Shown: positions 50,048 to 59,854 of the stretch, piece by piece
Position numbering within the stretch: position 1 is the first letter of the stretch
Layout of the letters: every line of letters starts with the position of its first letter
Source: Clostridiales bacterium
GTDB lineage: Bacteria > Bacillota > Clostridia > Christensenellales > CAG-138
NCBI GenBank assembly: GCA_024698505.1
Contig: JAILRE010000026.1
Coordinates: forward strand, 1-60,560
Reading direction: 5' to 3'
DNA: 60,560 nucleotides
Notes under the pieces: model-generated
Database searches by the model: none
What the model was told of the DNA's origin: nothing
The model's input: the letters and a program-made list of their open reading frames with translations, nothing else
Position numbers and translations under genes: made by a program

Positions 50048-52594
50048 TTACGGAGTTACCGAATCGACGCCTGCCAGCGTTTCGGAGGCGCGTGAATTCA
50101 GCTTCGTGAAGTAATAGGTAAGTATCTCTTCGATAGCGCCGGCGGAGGAGGAGCCCGAAAGCCCGTTCGGCACGCAGACGACTATCGCTATATCGGGATC
50201 GGTATTCGGGGCGAAGGCGACGAACCAGCTGGTGTTCTGAACGTCTATCGTAATTCCGCCGACCTGCGCCGAGCCCGTCTTGCCGCTCGTGAGCTCAAGA
50301 TAGCCGAGCTCTGCGTATTTCTTGGTGAAGGCCGTACTCGCGGTACCGCCGTCCTCCGGCGAAACGACGCCCTTCATGCCCTGGCGGATGGCCTCCCAAT
50401 AGGATTCGGGCGCGTCGATGTGATTGAATACGGTGGGCTCAGTCTTGAGGAGAGTCTCACCCTCCTGCGAGGTGACGCTTTCGATTATGTGCGCGTCGAA
50501 CACCGTGCCCCCGTTCGCTATGGCGGAGACGTATCTTACGGCCTCTATCGGCGTTACGAGCATTATGCCCTGGCCGATGCCCGTCCTTATCGTGTAGGAG
50601 GCCTTCCACTGCAGCTCGGTCAAAAGCGAGGTTATCTCGCTGTCCCAGCCCTGCGCCCTCGAGATGCCGTCCGGGATGCCGAGGTGCTTCGAGAGGGACT
50701 GACGGACTTCGGAACCCTTGCCCTTCAGAGTGCCGTCCTGCAGCGTCATGAGCTCCTGCGCGCATCTGGAGATAGCGTCCTCGTCAAGCTCTACGCCGCG
50801 CCTGTTCTGATAGCCCCTCAGAAGCCTGCAGAGGCTGCGGTAGACGAGCAGGGGAAGGGAGGTATCCTGATCGTTGTAGGCGCGCGTGTTGTCGTACATC
50901 GCGGACTGGCCGCCGATAATGCCCTTCGTTTCGCCGGGCAGCTCGATACCCGTTTTGGAGGTGAAGCCGAGCTTTTCCGCCCAGGAGACGAGCCTGTCTA
51001 TGCCGAGGCGGTAAGCCACCTCGTAGAAGTAGTAGTTGCAGGAGTTCGTGAGGGCGCGGCTTATGTTCTGATCGGAATGCCTCGCGGGGTTCTTCGTCCA
51101 GCATTTGGCGTGCGTGTCGACCTCATTGCCGGTCTCCTCGTCGATATAAATGTAGGGGGATTCGTCGCTGATCGTCTCGTCCAGGCCGATGACGCCCTCC
51201 ATGAGGCCCGCGAGCCCGGTGCACATCTTGAATATGGAGCCGGGAGCCAGCTTCATCGAAATGGCCTTGTTCCTCGTCGGGGTCGTCCTGTCGGCAAAGT
51301 CGCCGTCGACCTCGGGATCGCCGTAGAGGTAGAGCGCCTGATCCTTGGAAAGGCCCTGTATGAACCAGTTGGGATCGTAGCTGGGATAGCTCGCCATTGC
51401 GAGCACCTCGCCCGTGTTGACGTCCATAACGACGATAGCGCCCGTCTCCGCCATGGAGATCTCCTCATACTCGGCGTACTGCTCCGCGGGGACGCCGTCG
51501 CCGTTCGGGTAGACCTTGTTCATCTCCTTCTGGTGGATATGCTCGATTATGGCGTTCAATGCCTGCGCGGCGACGACCTGCATCGGCAGATCGAGCGTCA
51601 GCGTGACGGTCCCGCCGTCGGAGGGGGGCTCCTCGGATATCTTTCTGATTATGGCGCCGCTGGAGTTGACCTCGTAAGTGACGGAGCCCTGATGCTGCTT
51701 GGTAGCGCCGGTCAGGTATTCCTCCATGGAGGCCTCAACGCCCGAAACGCCTATGTAATCGGTGTAGTTGTAGCCCTGCTTGAGCAGCTCCTCGGCGTTC
51801 TCGGCGCTCATCCTCTGGCAGTAGCCGACCACGTGCGCGGCCGTCTCGCCGTAGGGATAATGCCTTATCGTGCTCTGCGAGGTCTGCAGGCCGGGCAGCT
51901 CGTCCGCCATCATCTCGATCCTCGCCACGACCTCGAGGCTGACGTTGTAGGCGATCGTCACGGGGACGTACGAGCGGTAGTTGTTGAGCAGCACCTCCTG
52001 GCGGATGGAGATTATCTTGCGCGCATCCTCAAAGGAGAGCTCGTCGGGTATGTACCATTTGTTCCTCAGCGTGAGGTACGCCTTTTCGGCCGAGATCCAC
52101 GTGGACATATCGTCCTTATCGGGCTTGTTGAAGCCCATCGCGTCGCAGAAATTGCTGTATCTCGCCTTAATGAAGGTCTCGCTCGTAACGCCGAAATCGT
52201 AGTAGATATTGCCGCTCTCGTCCATCTTGATATAGGAGGTGTCGATCACGTGACCGCCGCCCTCCTCGATTATACGGATGGCCTTTATCAGCGCTTCGGT
52301 GTAGACTGCGTTGTAATAATCGCTCCTTTTGTTGCCGTCGCGGAAGAACTCCACGTTGAAGCAGGTCTCGTCGTAGGCGAGGACGAGGCCGTTCCTGTCG
52401 AGTATGTCGCCGCGCTTGCCCTTCGTTATGACCGTCCTGACGGACTTCGTGCCGGCCTCCTCAGCAAAGGAGGCGCCCTGGACTATCGTCACGCGGAACA
52501 GCTGGAATATGAGCGTGCTCATCATGGCAAGCAGCAGTACGGCGAGTATTATGAGCCTTGAAACGGGCTTTTTGTTGACGTCTCGTTTCTTCAT
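50048..52594 (-). CDS. mrdA: Class B penicillin-binding protein 2 (elongasome transpeptidase)
   Basis: The product has 848 residues. One N-terminal helix (about 12-35) is followed by the pedestal domain and then the transpeptidase. Active-site motifs are S453-x-x-K456 (PGSIFKM), S518-C-N520 and K772-T-G (SGKTGSAQ). Between the SxN and KTG motifs there is an insertion of roughly 80-100 residues (about 565-670), including a helical segment LDEDAISRCAQELMTLQDG. It cross-links lateral-wall peptidoglycan with MreC, MreD and RodA. It lies immediately after mreD. Confidence 0.95.
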   Translation of the reverse strand: MKKRDVNKKPVSRLIILAVLLLAMMSTLIFQLFRVTIVQGASFAEEAGTKSVRTVITKGKRGDILDRNGLVLAYDETCFNVEFFRDGNKRSDYYNAVYTEALIKAIRIIEEGGGHVIDTSYIKMDESGNIYYDFGVTSETFIKARYSNFCDAMGFNKPDKDDMSTWISAEKAYLTLRNKWYIPDELSFEDARKIISIRQEVLLNNYRSYVPVTIAYNVSLEVVARIEMMADELPGLQTSQSTIRHYPYGETAAHVVGYCQRMSAENAEELLKQGYNYTDYIGVSGVEASMEEYLTGATKQHQGSVTYEVNSSGAIIRKISEEPPSDGGTVTLTLDLPMQVVAAQALNAIIEHIHQKEMNKVYPNGDGVPAEQYAEYEEISMAETGAIVVMDVNTGEVLAMASYPSYDPNWFIQGLSKDQALYLYGDPEVDGDFADRTTPTRNKAISMKLAPGSIFKMCTGLAGLMEGVIGLDETISDESPYIYIDEETGNEVDTHAKCWTKNPARHSDQNISRALTNSCNYYFYEVAYRLGIDRLVSWAEKLGFTSKTGIELPGETKGIIGGQSAMYDNTRAYNDQDTSLPLLVYRSLCRLLRGYQNRRGVELDEDAISRCAQELMTLQDGTLKGKGSEVRQSLSKHLGIPDGISRAQGWDSEITSLLTELQWKASYTIRTGIGQGIMLVTPIEAVRYVSAIANGGTVFDAHIIESVTSQEGETLLKTEPTVFNHIDAPESYWEAIRQGMKGVVSPEDGGTASTAFTKKYAELGYLELTSGKTGSAQVGGITIDVQNTSWFVAFAPNTDPDIAIVVCVPNGLSGSSSAGAIEEILTYYFTKLNSRASETLAGVDSVTP

Positions 52595-52611
52595 CGGTCA
52601 AAAAAGGGCGC

Positions 52612-53121
52612 TCAGTCGAGCTTTATGGCTTCCTTTCTGTAAAGGGGCTTGAACAGCGCGGCCTTGAAGAACAGATGTATCAGCAGGCAAACGCCGCCCG
52701 TCAGCAGGAAGCAGGGGAGTATGTAGTAGCCGAGCGCGGCGAAGTAATTGGGCTTCGACCCGTAAAGCAGGGAAGCGATCAGGAAGAAATGCTCCTTCAG
52801 GAAGGAACAGACCATCGCCGTGACGGTCGGTATTATAAGATTGTCCGCGTAGAATTTGCGGTAGAAGAGCCCGCCCGCAAGCCCCGAGAGCATATAGGTC
52901 AGCGCGGTGAGGCCGACTATCTTGTTGAAGAATATGTCGGCGAGAAGGCCCGTTATAAACCCCGTCAGCGCAGCGGGGGCGGGCCCCAGAAGCACGCCGA
53001 GGGAAATGAGCATTGCGAGCGTGACGTCCGGACGAAGTCCCAAAACGTTGGCGGTGTTGAGGAACACGTTGTCGAGGAAGAACGCGGTGAGCAGCGAGAG
53101 CGCGAAAAGCCATTTGCGCAT
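52612..53121 (-). CDS. mreD: Rod-shape protein MreD
   Basis: The product has 169 residues and five or six hydrophobic helices. The family pattern GLRPDVTLAMLISLGVLLGP and LTGFITGLLADIFF is present. MreD is the membrane partner of MreC in the elongasome. Its start overlaps the mreC stop (TGATG). Confidence 0.93.
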   Translation of the reverse strand: MRKWLFALSLLTAFFLDNVFLNTANVLGLRPDVTLAMLISLGVLLGPAPAALTGFITGLLADIFFNKIVGLTALTYMLSGLAGGLFYRKFYADNLIIPTVTAMVCSFLKEHFFLIASLLYGSKPNYFAALGYYILPCFLLTGGVCLLIHLFFKAALFKPLYRKEAIKLD

Positions 53122-53960
53122 CAGTTCTCACCTCCGAAGCCCGTCACGACCATGACTTCCTCGATATGAAGAAAGTCCACGGAGGGCGTGACGACTGCGT
53201 TTATCGGGGATTCGGTGTCGAGCATGACCTCCTCGACCGTGCCTACTTTAACGCCCTTGGGGTATATGCCGCCTATGCCGCTCGTCATTATGACGTCGCC
53301 CGGCACGAGATCGGTAAGATCGGTGGGAAGATAGTAGAGCTCAAGCTCGCCCGAGGCGTTGGTCGTGCTGAAAACGCCCCTTACCATGCAGTTGTCGCGC
53401 GTCCTTTCGACGGTTACGGCGACGGTGACGGAGGAGTCGATTACAGAGGTCACCTTGCACCAGTTGGCGCCTACGTCCGTGACCTTTCCTACGAGGCCGT
53501 CCCCGCAGATGACGGGCATGCCCGGCTCTATGCCGCGGCTCCTGCCGACGTTGAGGGTTATCATGTCGAACCAGACGCCGTTGGATCTGCCTATGACCTT
53601 CGCTGTGACGAAGTCGATATCGCCGAGGGAGCCCGCGTAGTTGAGCATCGCCCTCAAGCGCTCGTTCTCCTTCACAAGCTCGGAGTAATCGAGCTTCGTC
53701 TGCTCGTACTGGGCGAGCTGCTGCTTCAGCTTCGCGTTCTCAAGATCCGCGTCCGTTGAGTTGAAGAGGTTCCTGAAGAAGCCCGATACGCCGTCCGAGA
53801 CCTTGTATGCCACGGTCTGCACGGGGCGCATCAGCCAGCCCACCGCGCTCTCGACCCAGGGGATCGTCCTCGAGCTCGCCGAAAAGAAGGCGAGCACCAG
53901 AAGGAGCACCACTGCGATTATCATTATGAGCACGGGCTTGTTTGCAAAGGATTTCTTCAA
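53121..53960 (-). CDS. mreC: Rod-shape protein MreC
   Basis: The product has 279 residues. The N-terminal helix (about 11-30) is followed by a coiled coil (about 72-110, [20 protein letters not shown] type) and a double beta-barrel domain ending in [10 protein letters not shown]. The start is TTG at 53960, with GGAGG eight bases before it. It dimerises on the outer face and activates PBP2. mreB is not adjacent. The operon continues with mreD, pbp2, GT2/GtrA and mntP. Confidence 0.94.
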   Translation of the reverse strand: MKKSFANKPVLIMIIAVVLLLVLAFFSASSRTIPWVESAVGWLMRPVQTVAYKVSDGVSGFFRNLFNSTDADLENAKLKQQLAQYEQTKLDYSELVKENERLRAMLNYAGSLGDIDFVTAKVIGRSNGVWFDMITLNVGRSRGIEPGMPVICGDGLVGKVTDVGANWCKVTSVIDSSVTVAVTVERTRDNCMVRGVFSTTNASGELELYYLPTDLTDLVPGDVIMTSGIGGIYPKGVKVGTVEEVMLDTESPINAVVTPSVDFLHIEEVMVVTGFGGEN

Positions 53961-53996
53961 GATGAAAGCCTCCGAACGCTAAATTCCTACATTTAC

Positions 53997-54025
53997 ATTA
54001 TAACCGCAATTAAGCCGTTTGGCAA
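53997..54025 (-). promoter_or_regulatory. Promoter of the mreC operon
   Basis: On the minus strand TTGCCA (54020-54025) and TATAAT (53997-54002) have a 17-bp spacer. Confidence 0.78.
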
Positions 54026-54077
54026 GTGCGAATGTGCCGGGGCGTTCTTTTTCATGCCGAAGCAGGCCAATTTCCTG

Positions 54078-54106
54078 TTGCAAAAGTTTGCTCCGAAAGC
54101 TATAAT
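54078..54106 (+). promoter_or_regulatory. Promoter of glpK
   Basis: TTGCAA (54078-54083) and TATAAT (54101-54106) have a 17-bp spacer; the start codon lies 25 bp downstream. Confidence 0.75.
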
Positions 54107-54131
54107 TAATGAAAATAGGGAGGTATGGGCT

Positions 54132-55634
54132 ATGGAAAAATACGTTCTTGCGCTCGATCAGGGCACGACGAGCTCCCGCGCGATAATATTCGATAAATCG
54201 GGAGGCATCCACGGCACGGCGCAGCTCGAGTTCACGCAGTACTATCCGCACGAGGGCTGGGTAGAGCACGATCCGATGGAGATTTTGAGGAGCCAGAAGC
54301 TCGCTATCACCGCGGCAATGGAGCAGGGCGGCGTCACCGCCGAAATGATCTCCGCCATCGGCATCACCAATCAGCGCGAGACCACGATAGTCTGGGAAAA
54401 GGCCACGGGCAGACCCGTCTACAACGCGATAGTCTGGCAGTGCCGCAGGACGGCGGACATCTGCGAAAAGCTCATCGCGATTGGCCTCTCCGACTACGTC
54501 ACCGAGCACACGGGCCTCCTCATCGACGCGTACTTCTCCGCGACCAAGATCAAATGGATACTCGACAACGTCGAGGGCGCGAGGGAGAGGGCCGAAAAAG
54601 GGGAGCTCCTCTTCGGCACGATCGACACGTGGCTCATCTGGTGGCTCACGGGCGGCAAGGTCCACGCCACGGATTACTCCAACGCCTCGAGGACGATGCT
54701 CTTCGATATCGACAGGCTCGTCTGGGATGAAAAGATAATGAACGCCCTCGGCATACCCGCCTGCATGCTTCCCGACGCAAGGCCGTCCTCCGGCGATTTC
54801 GGCGTCGTGGCTCCGGGCATAACGGGGCTCGAATCCCTCGTCGGCATTCCAATTTCGGGCGTCGCGGGGGATCAGCAGGCCGCGCTCTTCGGGCAGGCTT
54901 GCTTCTCCAAGGGGCAGGCCAAAAACACCTACGGCACGGGCTGCTTCCTCATGATGAACACGGGCGAGACCTCCATGCGTTCAAGGAACGGCCTCGTATC
55001 GACGATAGCCTGGGGCCTCGACGGCAAGGTCGAGTACGCCCTTGAGGGCAGCGTCTTCAACGGCGGCAGCGTTATTAAATGGCTGAGGGACGGCCTCGGT
55101 CTCATCAAATCCGCTCCCGAGGTGAACATACTCGCCGAGAGCGTGAAGGATTCCGGCGGCGTGATACTCGTTCCCGCCTTCACGGGCCTCGGCGCGCCCT
55201 ACTGGGATATGTACGCAAGGGGCACCATGGTCGGCATCACCCGCGGGACTACGGCGGCGCACATCGCAAGAGCCGTGCTCGATTCCATAGTCTACCAGGT
55301 CAAGGATCTCATCTCCGCCATGGAGGACGACGTCGGCTTCCGCCTCTCCGAGCTGCGAGTGGACGGCGGCGCTTCCGTTTCCAACATACTCATGCAGACT
55401 CAGTCCGACATGCTGGGCGTCGCGATAGACCGTCCGCAGGTCGTCGAAACGACGGCGCTCGGAGCGGCTTACCTTGCGGGCCTTGCCGTCGGCTTCTGGC
55501 AGGATCTCGAGGATATCGAGAGGAACAGAAGGGTGGAGCGCGTATTCGAGCCGCAGATCGACGCGGCCGAGCGCGGAAGAAGGTACAAGGAATGGCAGAG
55601 GGCGGTCGAACGCTCGAGAAGCTGGGCCCGCTGA
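54132..55634 (+). CDS. glpK: Glycerol kinase
   Basis: The product has 500 residues from ATG 54132 (GGGAGG upstream); the longer upstream frame overlaps the promoter. FGGY-kinase marks are [39 protein letters not shown] and [13 protein letters not shown]. It phosphorylates glycerol to glycerol 3-phosphate. No glpF or glpD is next to it; instead a dehydrogenase and malic enzyme follow on the same strand. Confidence 0.97.
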   Translation: MEKYVLALDQGTTSSRAIIFDKSGGIHGTAQLEFTQYYPHEGWVEHDPMEILRSQKLAITAAMEQGGVTAEMISAIGITNQRETTIVWEKATGRPVYNAIVWQCRRTADICEKLIAIGLSDYVTEHTGLLIDAYFSATKIKWILDNVEGARERAEKGELLFGTIDTWLIWWLTGGKVHATDYSNASRTMLFDIDRLVWDEKIMNALGIPACMLPDARPSSGDFGVVAPGITGLESLVGIPISGVAGDQQAALFGQACFSKGQAKNTYGTGCFLMMNTGETSMRSRNGLVSTIAWGLDGKVEYALEGSVFNGGSVIKWLRDGLGLIKSAPEVNILAESVKDSGGVILVPAFTGLGAPYWDMYARGTMVGITRGTTAAHIARAVLDSIVYQVKDLISAMEDDVGFRLSELRVDGGASVSNILMQTQSDMLGVAIDRPQVVETTALGAAYLAGLAVGFWQDLEDIERNRRVERVFEPQIDAAERGRRYKEWQRAVERSRSWAR

Positions 55635-55690
55635 GCCCGCGGCCGTTTCACGATATTTAGAAGAAAAAAACTCAACGGAGGATCAAATAA

Positions 55691-56803
55691 ATGGAAACCA
55701 GACCTTACGTATCATGGGAACTCATCGGTGATTTCATGCGCGCGGCCTTCAAGGCCTGCGGTATCCCCGAGGCTGACGCTGCCATCTGCGCGGACGTCCT
55801 CATGGAGAGCGACAGGCGCGGCATCGAGAGCCACGGCTGCAACCGCTTCAAGCCCATCTATATCGACAGGATAAGGGCGGGCATCCTCAATCCCGTCACC
55901 GAGATCGAGGTATTGAAGGAGACCCCGACCACCCTCGTGACCGACGCGCACGACGGCATGGGCATGGTAGCCTCCTATCACATGATGGAGAAGCTCATCG
56001 AAAAGGCGAAGACCTACGGCCTCGCAATGGGCGCGATCAGGAATTCCTCCCATTACGGCATCGCGGGCTATTGGGCGACAATGGCCACCAAGCAGGGCAT
56101 GATCGGAATGACCGGCACGAACGCCAGGCCCTCCATAGCGCCGACCTTCGGCGTTGAGAACATGCTCGGCACCAACCCCCTGACGATAGGCCTTCCCACC
56201 GACGAGGAGTTCCCCTTCGTTATCGACTGCGCGACCTCCATCACCCAGAGGGGCAAGATAGAGTATTTCGCAAGGAACGGCAAGGACACCCCCGCGGGCA
56301 TGGTAATCGGCAAGAACGGCGAGGCGCTGACCGACAGCGAGCAGATACTCGTCGACCTCACTAAGGGCACCGCGGCGCTCGCGCCCCTCGGCGGCATAAA
56401 CGACGATCTAGCCGGCTACAAGGGCTACGGCTACGCGACCGTCGTCGAGGTGCTCTCAGCGGCGCTCCAGGCGGGCAGCTATCTGAAGATGCTCACCGGC
56501 TTCGATGAGAACGGCAACAGGAGGCCCTACCATCTCGGTCACTGGTTCCTCGTAGTCGATCCCGACGCGTTCATGGGCCAGGAGACGTTCAAGCATATCT
56601 GCGGCGAGATACTGAGGGCCCTCCGAGCCTCCGAGAAGGCTCCCGGCCGCGACCGCATCTATACCGCGGGCGAGAAGGAATACCTCTGCTGGCTCGACAG
56701 GAAGGACAAGGGCGTTCCCGTGGGCGAGGGCGTGCAGAAGGATCTGACGACCGTCAGGGATTGGTATTCGCTCCCCTTCGAATTCGATTTCGAAAACAAG
56801 TAA
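55691..56803 (+). CDS. Malate/L-lactate dehydrogenase family oxidoreductase (Ldh_2)
   Basis: The product has 370 residues and the full Ldh_2/AllD-type fold. Motifs are SDRRGIESHGCNRF, the active-site histidine in NSSHYGIAGYWA, and GTNARPSIAPTFG with GTNPLTIGLPT. NAD(P)H-dependent members act on malate, lactate, ureidoglycolate or sulfolactate. The malic enzyme gene that follows 29 bp later favours malate as substrate, but this is inference. CGGAGG precedes the ATG. Confidence 0.88.
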   Translation: METRPYVSWELIGDFMRAAFKACGIPEADAAICADVLMESDRRGIESHGCNRFKPIYIDRIRAGILNPVTEIEVLKETPTTLVTDAHDGMGMVASYHMMEKLIEKAKTYGLAMGAIRNSSHYGIAGYWATMATKQGMIGMTGTNARPSIAPTFGVENMLGTNPLTIGLPTDEEFPFVIDCATSITQRGKIEYFARNGKDTPAGMVIGKNGEALTDSEQILVDLTKGTAALAPLGGINDDLAGYKGYGYATVVEVLSAALQAGSYLKMLTGFDENGNRRPYHLGHWFLVVDPDAFMGQETFKHICGEILRALRASEKAPGRDRIYTAGEKEYLCWLDRKDKGVPVGEGVQKDLTTVRDWYSLPFEFDFENK

Positions 56804-56832
56804 AAATATAATGGAATAAAGGAGTTTTCACC

Positions 56833-58008
56833 ATGGATTACGCAAAAGAATCTTTGAGGCTCCACGAGGAGTGGAAAGGCAAGATCGAGGTCAAGGCGAC
56901 CGTCCCCGTAAAGACGAAGGAGGATCTCTCCCTCGCTTACACCCCCGGCGTGGCGCAGCCCTGCCTGGAGATCCAGAAGGATATCTCGAAGAGCTACGAG
57001 CTCACGAGGCGTCATAACCTCTGCCTCGTCGTGACGGACGGCACCGCGGTGCTCGGTCTCGGCGACATCGGCCCCGAGGCGGGCATGCCCGTTATGGAGG
57101 GCAAATGCGTGCTCTTCAAATCCTTCGGCGACGTCGACGCGTTCCCCCTCTGCATAAAGAGCAAGGACGTGGACGAGATCGTCAACACGATCTATCTCAT
57201 TTCGGGCAGCTTCGGCGGCGTCAATCTGGAGGACATCGCCGCTCCCAGGTGCTTTGAGATAGAAAAGAAGCTCAAGGAAAAATGCGATATCCCCATCTTC
57301 CACGACGATCAGCACGGCACGGCGGTCATCACGCTCGCCGGCCTCATGAACGCCGTCAAGGTCGTGGGGAAGACCCTCGATTCCGTTAAGGTCGTAATAA
57401 ACGGCGCGGGCGCGGCCAGCATCGCTATCGCGAAGCTGCTGCTCTCCTCGGGCGTTCGCGATATAACCCTCTGCGACAGGACGGGCATCATCTACGAGGG
57501 CCGCGAGAAGGGCATGAACCCCATCAAGGAGGAGATGGCTCTCGTCACCAACCGCGAAAAGAAGCAGGGCTCCCTTGCAGACGCGCTCGTTGGCGCCGAC
57601 GTGTTCATCGGCGTTTCCGCCCCCAACACCGTTTCCGTCGATATGGTAAGGTCGATGGCTGAGAACGCAATAGTTTTCGCCTGCGCGAACCCCACTCCCG
57701 AGATATTCCCCGACGACGCGAAGGCCGGCGGAGCCGCCGTCATCGCCACGGGCAGGAGCGACTATCCCAACCAGATCAATAACGTGCTCGCGTTCCCGGG
57801 CATATTCCGCGGGACGTTCGACGTAAGGGCCTCCGACATAAACGACGAGATGAAGATCGCCGCCGCGCACGCGCTCGCGGGCCTCATCTCCGACGAGGAG
57901 CTTTCCGCCGACTACATAATCCCCAAAGCGTTCGATCCCAGAGTGGGCAAGACGGTCGCCAACGCCGTTGCCGAGGCCGCGAGAAGGAGCGGCGTAGCGA
58001 GGATCTGA
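56833..58008 (+). CDS. NAD-dependent malic enzyme
   Basis: The product has 391 residues, the short bacterial form. Motifs are AYTPGVAQPC (catalytic Tyr), EGKCVLFKSFGDVDAFPL (catalytic Lys), EDIAAPRCFEIE and FHDDQHGTA for metal binding, and INGAGAASIAIAKLL for NAD. It interconverts malate with pyruvate and CO2. With the preceding dehydrogenase it could form a malate-centred redox module. AAAGGAG precedes the ATG and a terminator follows the stop. Confidence 0.95.
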   Translation: MDYAKESLRLHEEWKGKIEVKATVPVKTKEDLSLAYTPGVAQPCLEIQKDISKSYELTRRHNLCLVVTDGTAVLGLGDIGPEAGMPVMEGKCVLFKSFGDVDAFPLCIKSKDVDEIVNTIYLISGSFGGVNLEDIAAPRCFEIEKKLKEKCDIPIFHDDQHGTAVITLAGLMNAVKVVGKTLDSVKVVINGAGAASIAIAKLLLSSGVRDITLCDRTGIIYEGREKGMNPIKEEMALVTNREKKQGSLADALVGADVFIGVSAPNTVSVDMVRSMAENAIVFACANPTPEIFPDDAKAGGAAVIATGRSDYPNQINNVLAFPGIFRGTFDVRASDINDEMKIAAAHALAGLISDEELSADYIIPKAFDPRVGKTVANAVAEAARRSGVARI

Positions 58009-58035
58009 AAAGGGCTTTTCCAATAACGCAAAAAA

Positions 58036-58067
58036 GGCCGTGCGCCATTCAAGGCGCACGGCCGTTT
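58036..58067. terminator. Bidirectional terminator after malic enzyme
   Basis: A perfect 11-bp stem (ggccgtgcgcc / ggcgcacggcc) has GTTTCT on one side and AAAAA on the other. Confidence 0.82.
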
Positions 58068-58092
58068 CTATATTGATCGATCTATCGGATCA

Positions 58093-59385
58093 TCAGCCTG
58101 CGTACCAGATATCGCAGTATTCATCCTGCGGGTCGCCGTTGATAAATACTTGATAGCCGCCCTTTATTTTGATCTCTGCGCGGACTATGCTGCCGTCCTC
58201 GAGCAACAGATCCACATAGCTCCAGAGATCCGTTTCATAGGGGCAGATCTTTGTGCCGGCATCGAGCGTCAGCTTTTCACCGGGAACGCCGTCCTTTATG
58301 ACGGTGACCTCCATATCGCGAAGGAGCGCTCTGAAACCGTGATTGTATTCTGCGGGCTCATCGAAGCGCAGCGGGCTGAGCAGCCTGAAGCCTTCGTTCG
58401 TGATCGTAAAGAGTCCCGTGACCCCCTGGGTGTCGAGAAGGTTCGTATAGACGCAGAGGGGTATGCCATTAGAAGGATCGAAAGAGCCGTTCTCATCCGT
58501 AAGAAGCTCCGCTCCAACGTTAATGGGATACGCGGCTATCGAGCTGCCGGAATCGTTCATGCGCCATGCGGTGATGTAATAACCCTCGGATTCCGTGATG
58601 CCCCAGAACAGCAGCTCGAGCCGGTCGTCCGAGACGTCGCAGTCGATAACGTAGAGCGAGCATTCGTAGATGTAGTCATAGGTCTGAAGGTTGAGCGTCT
58701 TTTCGGGCTCGGAGCCGAGCGTGACCTGCACGGAATAGGAAATGCCTTCGTTCGTTCCCTCGGTCTCGCCCTGATTTACCAGGCAGATCGTGTCCTCCTT
58801 GCCGTCGCCGTCGATATCGACTGTCACGGGAGTTCCGGGCTTGACCTGTATGACCTCGGAGGAGGCTTTGGGCGCATCGCCCTCATAGAAGGGCAGGAGC
58901 GAGGAATCTCTTCCGAACGTGGCGGAAAGCACGAACGTTTCTCCGAGAGGGGGCTCGGAATCGGTGATGTCAACGACGTCTTCGGCAGAGAAAATATCCG
59001 CCATCTCGTCATACCATACTCCGAAAGCGTTTCCTTCAAACGGTAAGCCGATTATCTCGCAAACGAATTCCCCCTTGGAATCGTCTTTATAACCGGTGAA
59101 GCCAACATATCCGCCTCCCTGGGATACCAGATCCACGCCCATCTTGCCCGATTCGGTAAGCTTCATCCCGGTGCCGTTGTCGTCGAAGGAAGCGTTGACG
59201 TAGTCCGCGACAAGCTTGAAGCCGTCAACGGGCATTACGCAGTTGACGTAAGCGGTTTTTTTGATGACGCCGCGTATCAGAAGGTACTTGAGCTTCGGAC
59301 AGTCTACGATCGAAACGTCCTCAAACGTGATCGATGCACTTGCTTCGAATCCCGTAAGTTCCGGAAGATGACCGAGATCCAGCAT
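58093..59385 (-). CDS. Split lipoprotein gene, C-terminal part (LRR-like and DxDGDG domain)
   Basis: This 430-residue frame begins MLDLGHLPELTGFEAS with no ribosome-binding site. Its first ~50 residues look like leucine-rich repeats. Further on it has VDIDGDGKEDTICLV and FTITNEGFRLLS, homologous to the lipoprotein at 37526-38476. It continues, in another frame, the lipoprotein ORF at 59304-59801. Adding one T near 59390-59392 would fuse them through ELFGMLDLGHLPEL. I therefore read the two as one gene of ~560 residues with a frameshift, either genuine or an assembly error. Confidence 0.7.
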   Translation of the reverse strand: MLDLGHLPELTGFEASASITFEDVSIVDCPKLKYLLIRGVIKKTAYVNCVMPVDGFKLVADYVNASFDDNGTGMKLTESGKMGVDLVSQGGGYVGFTGYKDDSKGEFVCEIIGLPFEGNAFGVWYDEMADIFSAEDVVDITDSEPPLGETFVLSATFGRDSSLLPFYEGDAPKASSEVIQVKPGTPVTVDIDGDGKEDTICLVNQGETEGTNEGISYSVQVTLGSEPEKTLNLQTYDYIYECSLYVIDCDVSDDRLELLFWGITESEGYYITAWRMNDSGSSIAAYPINVGAELLTDENGSFDPSNGIPLCVYTNLLDTQGVTGLFTITNEGFRLLSPLRFDEPAEYNHGFRALLRDMEVTVIKDGVPGEKLTLDAGTKICPYETDLWSYVDLLLEDGSIVRAEIKIKGGYQVFINGDPQDEYCDIWYAG

Positions 59386-59801
59386 GCCGAAAGCTCGGTG
59401 CTGTCAAGATCGCCGTAAAGATCGTCGAAGCTTATGCGGGTGATCTTTCCTTCCTCGTTCCAGGAAACGGAACGCTCGTTATTGCCGATCACCCAGGTAT
59501 CGGGATCCGCGGGATCGTAGCGGGCAAAGAGCTTTTCGCCGTTCTTCACGCCGTCCTCATCTGCAAGCTCGAAAAACGAGATGAGCTTTGCGGCTTCTTC
59601 GCGATCGGGTGAGGAAGCGGGCGCGGGCTCATCGGTGGGCGCTTCGGTGGGCGCCTCGGTGGGAACTTCCGTCGGAACCTCGGTAGGGGCCGAAGCCTCC
59701 TGAGTGGGATCCGTCTTGGGATCTGGGCCTGAGATCTTTTTGCATGCCGCAAAGCAAAGAACGAGCGCGGCTGCGAGGATGATGCCAATAATTCTTTTCA
59801 T
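59304..59801 (-). CDS. Split lipoprotein gene, N-terminal part
   Basis: The frame has 165 residues. A signal peptide ends at the lipobox cysteine of LCFAACKK (C20), followed by a spacer of EVPTEAPTE repeats (about 35-62) and a region ending ISFDDLYGDLDSTEL. The last ~30 residues after this (CWISVIFRNLRDSK) look out of frame. The natural continuation is in the overlapping frame that starts at 59385. See the C-terminal part for the fused reading. Confidence 0.7.
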   Translation of the reverse strand: MKRIIGIILAAALVLCFAACKKISGPDPKTDPTQEASAPTEVPTEVPTEAPTEAPTDEPAPASSPDREEAAKLISFFELADEDGVKNGEKLFARYDPADPDTWVIGNNERSVSWNEEGKITRISFDDLYGDLDSTELSACWISVIFRNLRDSKQVHRSRLRTFRS

Positions 59802-59838
59802 GATGACGCCTCTGCTTTCTGATGTAATATTTCGGGAC

Positions 59839-59854
59839 GGTTAACGCCGTTAAC
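59839..59854. promoter_or_regulatory. GGTTAAC-N-CCGTTAAC motif, copy 2
   Basis: GGTTAACGCCGTTAAC lies 38 bp upstream of the lipoprotein start and differs by one base from the motif at 42893-42908. The rest of 59802-60055 holds the presumed lipoprotein promoter region and AT-rich sequence without further recognisable features. Confidence 0.3.
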
